Source of the DNA: Bacteroidia bacterium
Lineage (GTDB): Bacteria; Bacteroidota; Bacteroidia; Bacteroidales; Azobacteroidaceae
Direction: 5' to 3'
Length of the DNA stretch: 39,969 bases
Assembly (NCBI GenBank): GCA_025996895.1
Contig: BNTW01000018.1
Coordinates: forward strand, 1 to 39,969
Below the pieces are notes generated by a model. The model was not told the origin of the DNA. It saw nothing but the letters and a program-made list of their open reading frames with translations, and ran no database searches. Position numbers and translations under genes: made by a program. The first letter of the stretch is position 1. Every line of letters starts with the position of its first letter. Of the stretch, positions 16,982 to 25,156 are shown in pieces.

Positions 16982-17929
16982 AAAACCTGTAATTTTAAAA
17001 TGATATTTATTACTAAACGGATTAAACAATAAAAAATAAATAACAAAAACATAAGTCTTAAAAAACTGTATATTAATAACTTCTTATCTACTATTTCTAC
17101 AAATTTTAGTTTTAGCCAATTATTTATCAGCGATTGAGAATTTTTGTAAAGATTTTTGTCGTTCAAATAATCGGACAATATCCAATATCCATCAAATTTT
17201 AGTAACGGATTTAAATTAAGGCACATAACAATAAAATTAGCTTTTATAAGATAAGAAACGACATTATTGTCAAAATATAAATTAAAAGCAATTAATATTG
17301 TCCCTATTATAGACTGAAAAATAAGCCCACCACAATTTATGACCACTCTTTTCTCCTTTTTTAGTCGCCATATTTGATTGATTGTAATGTATAATACAGG
17401 AAAAATCAGAAAATATAATCCGACCCCGATTTTTCCGGCAGCAATATTGTATTGTCTGGCGAAAAAGGCATGACCTAATTCATGTCCAAACAAGATAAGC
17501 ATTAATAAGAAAAAGATGATTATTTTTTCCTGAAAACTCCGCAATGGTAGAGTTTCTGTATTGCAAACATAAATCAGGTTAGCAAAAAAAACTAATACAA
17601 TTATTATAAGCGTTTTTTTTCGTAGTATAGTCAATTTTTGGAAATATTGTACTGGGTGAGTTAAATAAGCCAATATGAGGAAAAGTAATGTTTTTTCTTT
17701 CTTTTGATTTGTCTAATTGTATTAAGCTTTTTTCAATATTTCCAGGGTTGTAATCAGTTGAATATCTGCAATTTATTTCATTTGTTATTTCTTCTGTATT
17801 TTTATTTTCCCTAAATAAAAGAATTATATCTTTAACAATATCGTTGCAATAAAACACATGATTTTCCGATATTACCAAGTTCTTTCCTTGAAAATCAGTT
17901 GAATATATTTCAATTTTTTTGTTCAACAT
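16978..17929 (-). pseudogene. PqqD-like recognition domain fused to M50 membrane metalloprotease, one frameshift
   Basis: The first frame, from ATG 17929 (MLNKKIEIY), encodes a PqqD-like RiPP recognition element of about 80 residues (HVFYCNDIVKDIILLFRENK, then a winged-helix-like tail). The second frame encodes a multi-helix membrane protein with the zinc motif HELGH (17484-17470) and LNPLLKFDGYW, the third-ligand motif of M50 site-2-type proteases. An A6 run at 17696-17691 is the probable slip site. With one A fewer the frames join as SKERKTLLFLILAYLTHPV. The longer ATG at 17974 is rejected because it lies inside a terminator hairpin. RRE-protease fusions fit leader recognition and cleavage of a peptide at the membrane. 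Confidence 0.7.
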
Positions 17930-17936
17930 ACTGAAT

Positions 17937-17972
17937 AAAAAAGAGTGTCCGCAAATATTTACGGACATTCTC
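17937..17972 (-). terminator. Terminator/attenuator between precursor peptide and maturation genes
   Basis: On the minus strand a GC-bearing stem (GAG..TGTCCGTAAA paired with TTTGCGGACACTC) is followed by TTTTTT (17942-17937). It starts six bases after the peptide stop codon and ends eight bases before the next start codon. Partial read-through would yield much more peptide mRNA than enzyme mRNA. Confidence 0.75.
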
Positions 17973-17977
17973 ATTTT

Positions 17978-18127
17978 TCAAAATTCAATTGCGATTCCGC
18001 ATTTGATAGGTTTTGTAGCAACTGCAGCGTCTGCGTCAATTACCTCCTGAGCAACAGCGGTAAATTCCACTCTTGCTTCTAATTCTTCAATACTCAATGA
18101 AGACAATTTTGTTACTTCTTTTTCCAT
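17978..18127 (-). CDS. Small RiPP-like precursor peptide (49 residues)
   Basis: ATG 18127 to TGA 17978. The acidic, helix-prone N-terminal part (KLSSLSIEELEARVEFTAVA) looks like a leader. A linker rich in Ala and Asp (EVIDADAAVAT) follows, then a short C-terminal segment KPIKCGIAIEF with a single cysteine at position 43. There is no double-glycine site and no lanthipeptide-like Ser/Thr/Cys pattern. The gene comes first in the operon and is separated from the PqqD-like/M50 gene by a terminator, the usual arrangement for precursor genes. That it is processed or acylated is inference; Lys42, Cys43 or a new N-terminus would be candidate sites. Confidence 0.7.
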   Translation of the reverse strand: MEKEVTKLSSLSIEELEARVEFTAVAQEVIDADAAVATKPIKCGIAIEF

Positions 18128-18362
18128 TTTTGTTTTTTTTAAGATTAATAAATTAATGATAATTCTTGATTACAAAAAAAAGACTTTTTCTTCTTTTTAC
18201 AATTAGATTCTCAATATTTTCACCAAATATTTAATAATGTGATTTTAATTTATAAATCATTGAGATATAATTAAATATATAATAATATTTTTGGTTGAAT
18301 AAAATGTTTTGTGTACTTTTACCGAAAATTTAATATTGATATTAAAAAAATAATCTGAAAAC
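18128..18362. promoter_or_regulatory. AT-rich divergent control region of the peptide locus
   Basis: 235 bases without a gene lie between the precursor (minus) and the XRE regulator (plus). The plus-strand promoter is clear and listed separately. For the minus strand the best candidate is TTTG near 18224 followed about 18 bases later by TAATTGTA, which is weak and would suit regulated expression. No obvious operator repeat is seen. Confidence 0.4.
18290..18321 (+). promoter_or_regulatory. Promoter of the XRE regulator gene
   Basis: TTTG (18290-18293), 20 bases, then TACTTTTA (18314-18321), close to TAnnTTTG. Transcription would start near 18328, about 35 bases before the ATG. Confidence 0.55.
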
Positions 18363-18719
18363 ATGAATCTAATGGAAACTTTTGGCAAAAAGCTATTGGA
18401 ACTTCGCAAACAAAAAGGGATTTCGCAGGAACAATTAGCTATAGATTTGAATATATCCCAATCGTCAATATCTAATTATGAATCTGGGGCAACTAAACCC
18501 GATACAGATATTTTGCAAAAAATAGCAGAATATTTTAAAGTCCCTGTCGCTTATTTCTTTTCTGACGAAAAAATGTTTTTTTATACCACCGAAAATAATT
18601 ATGGAAATAGCGGATATATGCTAAATAGCTCATTTAGTACAATGTCGGAAAAAGTAATCGAACTGTATGAAAAGCGAATTAAGGATTTGGAAGAAGAAAT
18701 ACAACGATTAAAAAAATAA
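18363..18719 (+). CDS. XRE-family transcriptional regulator with C-terminal coiled coil
   Basis: 118 residues. A Cro/C1-type helix-turn-helix covers about residues 6-62 (LLELRKQKGISQEQLAIDLN and SQSSISNYESGATKPD). A short linker and a charged coiled coil (LYEKRIKDLEEEIQRLKK) follow and probably mediate dimerisation. A second ATG three codons in (METFGKK) is possible. It is transcribed divergently from the peptide operon and is the natural candidate for its regulator. It is AT-rich like that operon. Confidence 0.85.
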   Translation: MNLMETFGKKLLELRKQKGISQEQLAIDLNISQSSISNYESGATKPDTDILQKIAEYFKVPVAYFFSDEKMFFYTTENNYGNSGYMLNSSFSTMSEKVIELYEKRIKDLEEEIQRLKK

Positions 18720-18849
18720 AGGCATAGTTGTGGCTCATTTCTAAAAATTTCTGCATACGAAAAATCACCGGCATACTTTTCTATCCGTTTTAAGAAGAAA
18801 ATTATACCGTAAAATGTATCAAAAATGCGATTATATTATAGTATTGAAA
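18720..18849. other. Convergent intergenic gap, nothing definite
   Basis: 130 bases between the regulator and yqeY. Only a weak palindrome (ATTGAA...TTCAAT, 18843-18859) overlapping the yqeY stop was seen; no strong terminator and no gene. Confidence 0.4.
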
Positions 18850-19299
18850 TTAATTCAATAACCGTTTCACTGTTTCCGAAATCAACCGGCCTTCGGTTTT
18901 TCCGGCAAGTGTTTTAGTGGCAACTCCCATCACTTTGCCCATGTCTTTGGCAGATGTTGCGCCGGTTTGGGCAATAATTTCCTTGATGGCAGTTTCCAAT
19001 TCTTCTGATGATAGCTGTTTGGGCAAATAATCTTCCAAAACGGCAACTTCGGCCAATTCTTTTTCCGCCAGTTCGGGACGGTTTTGTTCGGCATAAATCG
19101 ACGCACTGTCCTTGCGTTGCTTCACCATCTTCTGAATGATTTTTACCGCCATTTCATCGGACAAATCGCCATCGGCACCTTTGGCTGTCTTTGCTTCCAA
19201 AAACTCTTTTTTCGCTCCGCGCAAGGCTTCCAAACGGATTTTGTCTTTCGCCAGCATCGCGCTCTTAATGTCGTTGCTAATCGTATCAAATAAGTTCAT
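18850..19299 (-). CDS. yqeY: GatB/YqeY domain protein
   Basis: 149 residues, typical length. Family blocks include MLAKDKIRLEALRGAKKEFL, VKIIQKMVKQRKDSASIYAE, DYLPKQLSSEEL and GKVMGVATKTLAGKTEG. It resembles the tail domain of amidotransferase subunit GatB and may bind tRNA; the exact role is unsettled. It follows ftsZ after 24 bases, a common Bacteroidota arrangement at the end of the dcw cluster. Confidence 0.92.
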   Translation of the reverse strand: MNLFDTISNDIKSAMLAKDKIRLEALRGAKKEFLEAKTAKGADGDLSDEMAVKIIQKMVKQRKDSASIYAEQNRPELAEKELAEVAVLEDYLPKQLSSEELETAIKEIIAQTGATSAKDMGKVMGVATKTLAGKTEGRLISETVKRLLN

Positions 19300-19323
19300 A
19301 TTAGTAATTTTTTATTGTTATTA

Positions 19324-20619
19324 TTATTGAATTGCATCCGCTTTTCGACGTTCTTCCGCTTTCTGGGCAATGTCGAGCATTATTTTGGAATTGCGGTTGT
19401 AGGCCGGATGATTGATCAACGCCTCAATCGTTTCGTTATCGTCCATTTGTTCGATAGACGTAAAAATAAACGGCTTGGGCTTGGTCGCGCTTCCGATGTT
19501 GGCCGCGTCCGCACCGTAATATTTCCCGATTAAATCGCGTTCTTTTTCCGCTTCCTCTTCTTCCTGTTGTGCCCGCGCCAATTTTTCCTGCGCCGTCAAA
19601 TTTTGCTGTTCGTCCAACACTTCCCTCATTAACGGGTCTATATTTTCCACGTCGAAACCGGCAGCGAGAATGGTAACTTTCATACGGTCTTCGTCCAGAT
19701 TGCTGTCGGAAGCCGTACCCCAAATCACTTCAATGCCTTTCTCGAATTTTGCCATGAAATCGGTAACTTCGTTCATTTCATTGATTTTCAACTCTTTCTC
19801 CGGATTAAAATAAATATTAAACAATATTCTTTTCGCATGAAAAACATTGTTATTGTTCAACAACGGCGAGTTTAAGGCATCATCAAACGCTTTAGCAACA
19901 CGGTTTTCTCCCTGTCCAAAACCGCTGTTCATAATCGCCACGCCACCGTCTTTGAGCGTCGTATTAACATCGGCAAAGTCCAAATTAATAATTCCAGGCA
20001 GTGTGATAATTTCGGCAATGCTTCGAGCAGCAGTCGTCAGTGTGCTATCGGCTTTCTTGAACGATTCTATCATGCCTAAATCATCGTAAATCGTTAATAA
20101 TTTTTGATTGTTGATAACTAACAACGCATCCACATTTTTACGGATTTCTTCCACTCCACGCAAGGCTTGCAGGATTTTTGCTTTTCCTTCAAACAAAAAC
20201 GGAATGGTCACAATACCGACTGTCAGTATGTCCATTTCTTTGGACACTTTGGCAATGACCGGAGCTGCACCTGTGCCTGTGCCACCGCCCATTCCTGCCG
20301 TAATAAAAACCATTTTGGTTTCATCGTCCAACAATTTCTGTAAATCGGGAATGCTTTCTTCGGCGGCTTTTCGCGCAATATGCGGTTTGTTGCCTGCGCC
20401 CAGCCCTTTCGTGATTTGCTTACCCAACTGCAATTTGACAGGGACTTCGCTTTTAATCAACGCCTGATTATCAGTGTTACAAAGCGCGAAAGTTACGTCA
20501 GGAATTCCCTGCTTATACATGTAAGTAACAGCATTGCCGCCGCCGCCGCCTACTCCGATTACCTTAATGATTGCCGGCTGTTCCGTCGGAAAATCAAAAC
20601 CAGTTAATATCTCTTCCAT
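19324..20619 (-). CDS. ftsZ: Cell division protein FtsZ
   Basis: 431 residues. The tubulin signature GGGTGTGAAP is visible near residue 110, the nucleotide-binding VGGGGGNAVTYM near residue 24, and NLDFADVNTTL further on. A variable linker, rich in Glu and Gln, leads to a C-terminal segment with INHPAYNRNSK, probably the peptide that binds FtsA. It polymerises into the division ring. It starts 18 bases after ftsA. Confidence 0.97.
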   Translation of the reverse strand: MEEILTGFDFPTEQPAIIKVIGVGGGGGNAVTYMYKQGIPDVTFALCNTDNQALIKSEVPVKLQLGKQITKGLGAGNKPHIARKAAEESIPDLQKLLDDETKMVFITAGMGGGTGTGAAPVIAKVSKEMDILTVGIVTIPFLFEGKAKILQALRGVEEIRKNVDALLVINNQKLLTIYDDLGMIESFKKADSTLTTAARSIAEIITLPGIINLDFADVNTTLKDGGVAIMNSGFGQGENRVAKAFDDALNSPLLNNNNVFHAKRILFNIYFNPEKELKINEMNEVTDFMAKFEKGIEVIWGTASDSNLDEDRMKVTILAAGFDVENIDPLMREVLDEQQNLTAQEKLARAQQEEEEAEKERDLIGKYYGADAANIGSATKPKPFIFTSIEQMDDNETIEALINHPAYNRNSKIMLDIAQKAEERRKADAIQ

Positions 20620-20637
20620 ATTTTTATCTTTTATATT

Positions 20638-21873
20638 TTACTCACTAAAAAGCGTTGTTCCTGCATTTACCATTTTATCTTTTAACATATCTAATAAACC
20701 CGGTTTTTTCGGGTCTTTTCTTTTTTCTTTTTGTTGTTTTTTCTCTGTATTTTGTGTCGGAACTCCAAATAGTTCTTCTAAAGAAGTAGGATTTGGTTGT
20801 TCAATGACCGGAATTTCTTCCGCACAATTTTCATTTCCTAACAGCAACAATCCGCGCACACACGCTTCGGTCGGGTCGTCGGCGTTGGCTCGACGGACTT
20901 GCTTGCCGGTTTGTTGTGCAATCAAACGCTCTACGTTTTTCAACAGCGAGCCGCCGCCGGTGATAATTATTCCTTCCGCCAAATCGGATTCGTAGCCCGA
21001 AAGTTCGATTTGTTTCCGGACGTTGGCGACAATTTCGCTCATGCGGGATTCCACAATTATATCGAATTGATCGGCATTTCCAGCTTCGAGCAAAGCGTTC
21101 CCTTCCCTAATTTTTCGTTCTTCCGCATCGGTTTCCAATATTTTCAGGCTGCAAATGTCTTTCGTAATCACATTTCCGCCCAACGGAATGGCAACTAAAT
21201 ATTTCAACAATCCGTCTTTGTAAATCGACAAATAGGTAATACCTGCGCCAAATTCGACCAGCGCACAACCCAATTTTTTCTCTTTCGTAGAAAGAACCGC
21301 CTCGGCGGTTGCCAACGGCGAAACAAAAAATCCCGCAATTTCAACGCCGGCTTTTTTCATACTTTCTATGACCGACCTTTTGAGTGAAGGACGACCCAAA
21401 ATCAACTGAAATTTGGCTTCAATGTTGTGGCAATGAATCCCTGTCGGACTGGTTTCGGGGCGACCGTCTAAATAATATTCGGTCGAAGCGATTCCTGAAT
21501 TTTCCGCCAGTTCCGGCACATATTTTCGACACTCTTTCTGCAAAGAATCCACGATTTCATCGGTAATTGTTTCATCATCTTCTCCAAGTTCCCGATAAAT
21601 CGTATAATATTCCGACCGTAAAGATTGTCCTCCGATACCAACATAAACTTTCTTAATTCCCGGTCGCAGGGAGCTATTTAAATCTTTCACCAAAGACGCG
21701 ATTTTTTCGGCGGCTTCTTCGATATTGTAAATAGTCCCGCGCCGAATGCTATTGCCCGAAGCCGTTTTTTGTGTGCCTAAAATCGATAGGACGCCGTTTT
21801 TTTGCGTGGCAGCCATCAACACCATTTTCGATGTTCCCAAATCTAAAGCTGCAATGTATTCCGATTGTTCCAT
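20638..21873 (-). CDS. ftsA: Cell division protein FtsA
   Basis: 411 residues of actin-like fold: phosphate-1 loop IAALDLGTSKMVLMA, a 1C domain near residue 90, and EGIIITGGGSLLKN for adenosine binding. The C-terminus (PGLLDMLKDKMVNAG) is a likely amphipathic membrane-binding helix. It tethers FtsZ to the membrane. It lies between ftsQ and ftsZ as expected. Confidence 0.95.
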   Translation of the reverse strand: MEQSEYIAALDLGTSKMVLMAATQKNGVLSILGTQKTASGNSIRRGTIYNIEEAAEKIASLVKDLNSSLRPGIKKVYVGIGGQSLRSEYYTIYRELGEDDETITDEIVDSLQKECRKYVPELAENSGIASTEYYLDGRPETSPTGIHCHNIEAKFQLILGRPSLKRSVIESMKKAGVEIAGFFVSPLATAEAVLSTKEKKLGCALVEFGAGITYLSIYKDGLLKYLVAIPLGGNVITKDICSLKILETDAEERKIREGNALLEAGNADQFDIIVESRMSEIVANVRKQIELSGYESDLAEGIIITGGGSLLKNVERLIAQQTGKQVRRANADDPTEACVRGLLLLGNENCAEEIPVIEQPNPTSLEELFGVPTQNTEKKQQKEKRKDPKKPGLLDMLKDKMVNAGTTLFSE

Positions 21874-21884
21874 TATATATTATT

Positions 21885-22622
21885 TTAATCCCTTTTTGTA
21901 CAAACTACTTGATTTTTATATTTTAAATTGATAACAGAGTAACGATTCCACCCCACTTTATCCAATCCTTTATCGTAAAAAAGCTCCAATTTATCGAGAT
22001 TTTCCGGATAATTTTCAATTTTCCCCAAGATAATGGAATGGTCACCTTTGCGCGGCGTCAGTTCGATGTCTAAATTTGGCGCAACATGAATTTGTTCGAT
22101 TTGTTCATTCCAATATTTATTTTTCTTCAAAAACAGGGCAAACGGAGAAAGCTGTTTTTTTGCATATTCCTCACTGATTTTTCCGGTAGCAACCGGAACA
22201 TAAGCCGAAAAGTTCGATGGAATGGGCATTATTTCACCTTCGCTATCTACATAATAACTTCCGGTTTCTGAAAAAATCCGCAAAGCCGGCGTGCGCGGAT
22301 ACACTTTAATATGCACGTTTCCATCGATCGTTTTGTACGATTCCACCTGTTTAATCAACTTGTTTTCCTTTACTGCTTTTTCCAGACTTTCCATGCGGAT
22401 TTCCGAAAGATTTTTGCCTATCGGGTTTTGTCCGGAGCGATTTAATAATGCTTCGATTTGCTTCTCGTCCAGATAGGCGGCTTCATCCGTCTGTACGACC
22501 TCGATTTTCAACGTTTTGCACACGTTGTCGGTGTTGGCTTTCGGATTGATAAAAACAATCGCAAAAGCCAAATAACCCGTGAGAACGAGGGCAGCCGAGA
22601 TGAGTAAAATCTTCTTAACCAT
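21885..22622 (-). CDS. ftsQ: Cell division protein FtsQ/DivIB-like
   Basis: 245 residues with one N-terminal membrane helix (ILLISAALVLTGYLAFAIVF). A POTRA-like periplasmic domain follows (IEALLNRSGQNPIGKNLSEI) and then the beta domain. FtsQ scaffolds FtsB/FtsL at the septum. Sequence conservation in this family is low; position between murC and ftsA settles the call. It overlaps murC by eight bases. Confidence 0.88.
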   Translation of the reverse strand: MVKKILLISAALVLTGYLAFAIVFINPKANTDNVCKTLKIEVVQTDEAAYLDEKQIEALLNRSGQNPIGKNLSEIRMESLEKAVKENKLIKQVESYKTIDGNVHIKVYPRTPALRIFSETGSYYVDSEGEIMPIPSNFSAYVPVATGKISEEYAKKQLSPFALFLKKNKYWNEQIEQIHVAPNLDIELTPRKGDHSIILGKIENYPENLDKLELFYDKGLDKVGWNRYSVINLKYKNQVVCTKRD

Positions 22623-24033
22623 GACTCAACAATTTCTTTTTGACCGGCTCGACCAACAATTCGATGTCGCCCGCTCCTGCTATTAATAACACTTCTATGT
22701 CCTTTTTGTTTATATTTTTCACCAATTCATCGTAATTTACGAGTTTTTTCTTCCGACTGGTGATTAAATCCAAAATCATTTGCGACGATACACCCGCGAC
22801 AGGCTCTTCTCGCGCCGGATAAATCGGAATTAAAATCACTTCGTCCGCCAAAGATAGTGATTTTGCAAATTCTTTGAAAAAATCATTCGTCCGCGAATAC
22901 AAATGCGGTTGAAAAACGACTGTCAATTTTTTATCGGGATACAGTTTTTTTAGCGATGAAATGGAGGCTTCCAACTCTTCGGGATGATGGGCATAATCGT
23001 CAATCAAAACCAAATCATCGGTTTTTATATGAAAATCGAAACGGCGTTTGGCTCCCTGAAACGACGCCATGCCTGCACGAAGTTCGTCGTCCGTAACGCC
23101 GTTCAGCCAAGCAATAGTCATGGCTGCCACCGCATTAACGATATTTATTTCTACCGGAACACCTAAAAAGATATTTTTCACGATGGAACCGGGCGTTTTA
23201 AAGTCAAAAACGATTTCGCCGTTGCCGATTTTTATATTTTCTGCAGAAAAGTCAGGGATAGGAGATTCCGCGTCAAGCGCGGAATGACACACTTTGTCAT
23301 TGCGGGCTTGACCCGCAATCCCCTGATAACGATAAACTCTCACATTTTTTTGCACGTCCGGCACAATATCTACTTTATGTTCCAACAACAACGTTCCGCC
23401 TTCGCGCACCAGCGAAGTGAAATAAATAAATGCCTTGCGGTATTCTTCTTCCGTTCCATAAATATCCAAATGATCGGGCGCAACCGATGTAATCACCGCC
23501 ATGTAAGGCGAAAGCCAATGAAATGAACGGTCGTATTCGTCGGCTTCAATCACGGTCAAGTCGCTTTTTTTCGATAAAAGCAGGTTATTTTCGTAATTTT
23601 TCAAAATTCCACCGAGAAAAGCATTGCAATCCACGTGCGATTGCTTCAATAAGTGCGCAATCATCGATGAAGTGGTGGTTTTTCCGTGCGTACCGGCAAC
23701 ACAAATACTCCGCTTTGTCTTGGTGATTTCACCCAAAACTTGCGCCCGTTTCATCAAAATAAAGCCATTTCTTCGGAAAAAATCCAATTCCGAATGATCG
23801 GACGGAACAGCCGGCGTATAAACAACCAAGGTATTCTCTTTATCCTTAAATATTTCCGGTATCAGATTGACATTATCTTCGTAATGGATTTGTGCGCCTT
23901 CCGCATTTAATTGCCGCGTCAAAGCAGATTCCACTTTATCGTATCCCGCCACATTTTTCCCGTTTGCGAGAAAATACCGCGCCAGATTGCTCATGCCGAT
24001 ACCGCCGATACCTATGAAATAATAATTTTTCAT
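22615..24033 (-). CDS. murC: UDP-N-acetylmuramate--L-alanine ligase MurC
   Basis: 472 residues. It adds L-alanine to UDP-MurNAc. Motifs are the N-terminal GIGGIGMSNLARYFL, the ATP loop GTHGKTTTSSMIAH, EADEYDRSFHWL and IDDYAHHPEEL. Residues about 234-258 (GIAGQARNDKVCHSALDAES) are not family sequence. They are the translation of an inserted palindromic repeat at 23261-23323, which keeps the frame and sits in a surface loop of the central domain. Confidence 0.96.
   Translation of the reverse strand: MKNYYFIGIGGIGMSNLARYFLANGKNVAGYDKVESALTRQLNAEGAQIHYEDNVNLIPEIFKDKENTLVVYTPAVPSDHSELDFFRRNGFILMKRAQVLGEITKTKRSICVAGTHGKTTTSSMIAHLLKQSHVDCNAFLGGILKNYENNLLLSKKSDLTVIEADEYDRSFHWLSPYMAVITSVAPDHLDIYGTEEEYRKAFIYFTSLVREGGTLLLEHKVDIVPDVQKNVRVYRYQGIAGQARNDKVCHSALDAESPIPDFSAENIKIGNGEIVFDFKTPGSIVKNIFLGVPVEINIVNAVAAMTIAWLNGVTDDELRAGMASFQGAKRRFDFHIKTDDLVLIDDYAHHPEELEASISSLKKLYPDKKLTVVFQPHLYSRTNDFFKEFAKSLSLADEVILIPIYPAREEPVAGVSSQMILDLITSRKKKLVNYDELVKNINKKDIEVLLIAGAGDIELLVEPVKKKLLSHG
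23265..23319. repeat. Palindromic repeat pair inserted in frame in murC
   Basis: There are two hairpins. ATTCCGCG-TCAAG-CGCGGAAT is at 23265-23285 and ATTGCGGG-CTTGA-CCCGCAAT at 23299-23319, each with an 8-bp perfect stem. They resemble REP-like elements that translate as QARND..CHSALDAESP in other genomes. Related copies occur at 32130-32150 and 39817-39840. Confidence 0.8.
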
Positions 24034-24034
24034 A

Positions 24035-25156
24035 TTAATTCCTTTTCAAATTTAAAATTCCCTCGATTTCATCGACAATTTTCTCTGCTGAGTTGGGCAA
24101 AGCCAATGTCAAAATATTTTCACTCAATTCTTTTAAACGGGCTTTATTTTGTACTATTTTTAATGCTTCGGGTATCAATTCACGTACAGCATCTTTGTCC
24201 GCAATCATAATCGCTGCATTTTTCCGGACTAATGCCATCGCATTTTTGGTTTGATGGTCTTCCGCTACATTGGGCGAAGGTACTAAAATAACCGGCTTGC
24301 CCAACAAGCAAAATTCGGAAATCGAGCCTGCACCCGCGCGGGAAATCACCAAATCAGCCACAGCGTAGGCATAATCCATTCGTGAGATAAACTCTACTAA
24401 TTGAGAGTTGAGAGTTGAGAGTTGAGAATTGAGAGTTTCTTTTATCTCATTATAATAGTATTTACCGGTTTGCCAAATAAGCTGTACATCGCTTTCTTCA
24501 ATTTCTTTTAAATGTGCTAAAACACTCTCATTAATTGTCCGCGCCCCCAGACTTCCGCCCACAACCAAAAGGGTCTTTTTATCGGGTTTTAATCCAAAAC
24601 ATTCGTAGGCTTTCATTCTCAATTCTCCACTCTCAATTCTTAATTCCCGTATCGGGTTTCCGGTCAAAACGATTTTTTCTTTCGGAAAGAATTTGTCCAT
24701 TTCATCGTAAGAAACGCAGATTTTCGCAGCTGTTTTTGCCAACAATTTATTGGTTACGCCGGCATACGAATTTTGTTCTTGAAGTAAAGTCGGAATGCCT
24801 TCTTTTGCGGCCGCTTTTAGAATCGGGCCACTCGCATAACCGCCGACGCCAATCGCTATATCCGGCTGAAAATCCTTAATAATTTTGCGCGCCAATGCCA
24901 GACTTTTATTCAATTTCCACAAGACGGCAATGTTTTTCCACAAACGTTTGCGGTCGAAACCTGCCACCGGCAAACCGATAATTCTGTAACCCGCTTCCGG
25001 CACACGTTCCATTTCCATACGTCCCTCCGCACCTACAAACAGAATTTCCGATTCGGGATAACGCGCTTTTATCGCATTGGCAATGGAGATAGCAGGGAAA
25101 ATATGCCCGCCTGTGCCTCCTCCGCTGATAATAATTTTTTTAGTCTTCATTTGCAA
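24035..25156 (-). CDS. murG: UDP-GlcNAc:lipid I transferase MurG
   Basis: 373 residues, GT-B glycosyltransferase that makes lipid II at the inner membrane face. Motifs are GGGTGGHIFPAISIANAI at the N-terminus, GVGGYASGP, LLVVGGSLGARTIN and ISRAGAGSISEFCLLGKP with the UDP-binding region. Two heptanucleotide repeat tracts encode extra loops at about residues 170-180 (RIESGELRM) and 240-252 (LNSQLSTLNSQL). The start overlaps ftsW by 17 bases. A second ATG (MKTKK) two codons in is equally possible. Confidence 0.96.
   Translation of the reverse strand: MQMKTKKIIISGGGTGGHIFPAISIANAIKARYPESEILFVGAEGRMEMERVPEAGYRIIGLPVAGFDRKRLWKNIAVLWKLNKSLALARKIIKDFQPDIAIGVGGYASGPILKAAAKEGIPTLLQEQNSYAGVTNKLLAKTAAKICVSYDEMDKFFPKEKIVLTGNPIRELRIESGELRMKAYECFGLKPDKKTLLVVGGSLGARTINESVLAHLKEIEESDVQLIWQTGKYYYNEIKETLNSQLSTLNSQLVEFISRMDYAYAVADLVISRAGAGSISEFCLLGKPVILVPSPNVAEDHQTKNAMALVRKNAAIMIADKDAVRELIPEALKIVQNKARLKELSENILTLALPNSAEKIVDEIEGILNLKRN
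24401..24435. repeat. Heptanucleotide repeat in murG (TTGAGAG x5)
   Basis: Three perfect units, one TTGAGAA and a fifth perfect unit. The translation on the minus strand is the Leu/Asn/Ser/Gln-rich loop. The five units total 35 bases, so the frame is kept only with the flanking bases. Confidence 0.85.
24616..24646. repeat. Second heptanucleotide repeat in murG
   Basis: Units TTCTCAA, TTCTCCA, CTCTCAA and TTCTTAA with a partial fifth. These are the complementary-strand form of the GAGTGGA/GAATTGA family also present in murE. Confidence 0.75.

Noticed and set aside
17929..17974. Longer start (ATG 17974) for the PqqD-like/M50 gene
   Set aside because: The added 15 codons consist of the terminator stem, loop and T-run; ATG 17929 follows it cleanly.
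24401..24646. Possible CRISPR-like array in murG
   Set aside because: The repeats are seven bases with no spacers and are translated as part of MurG.
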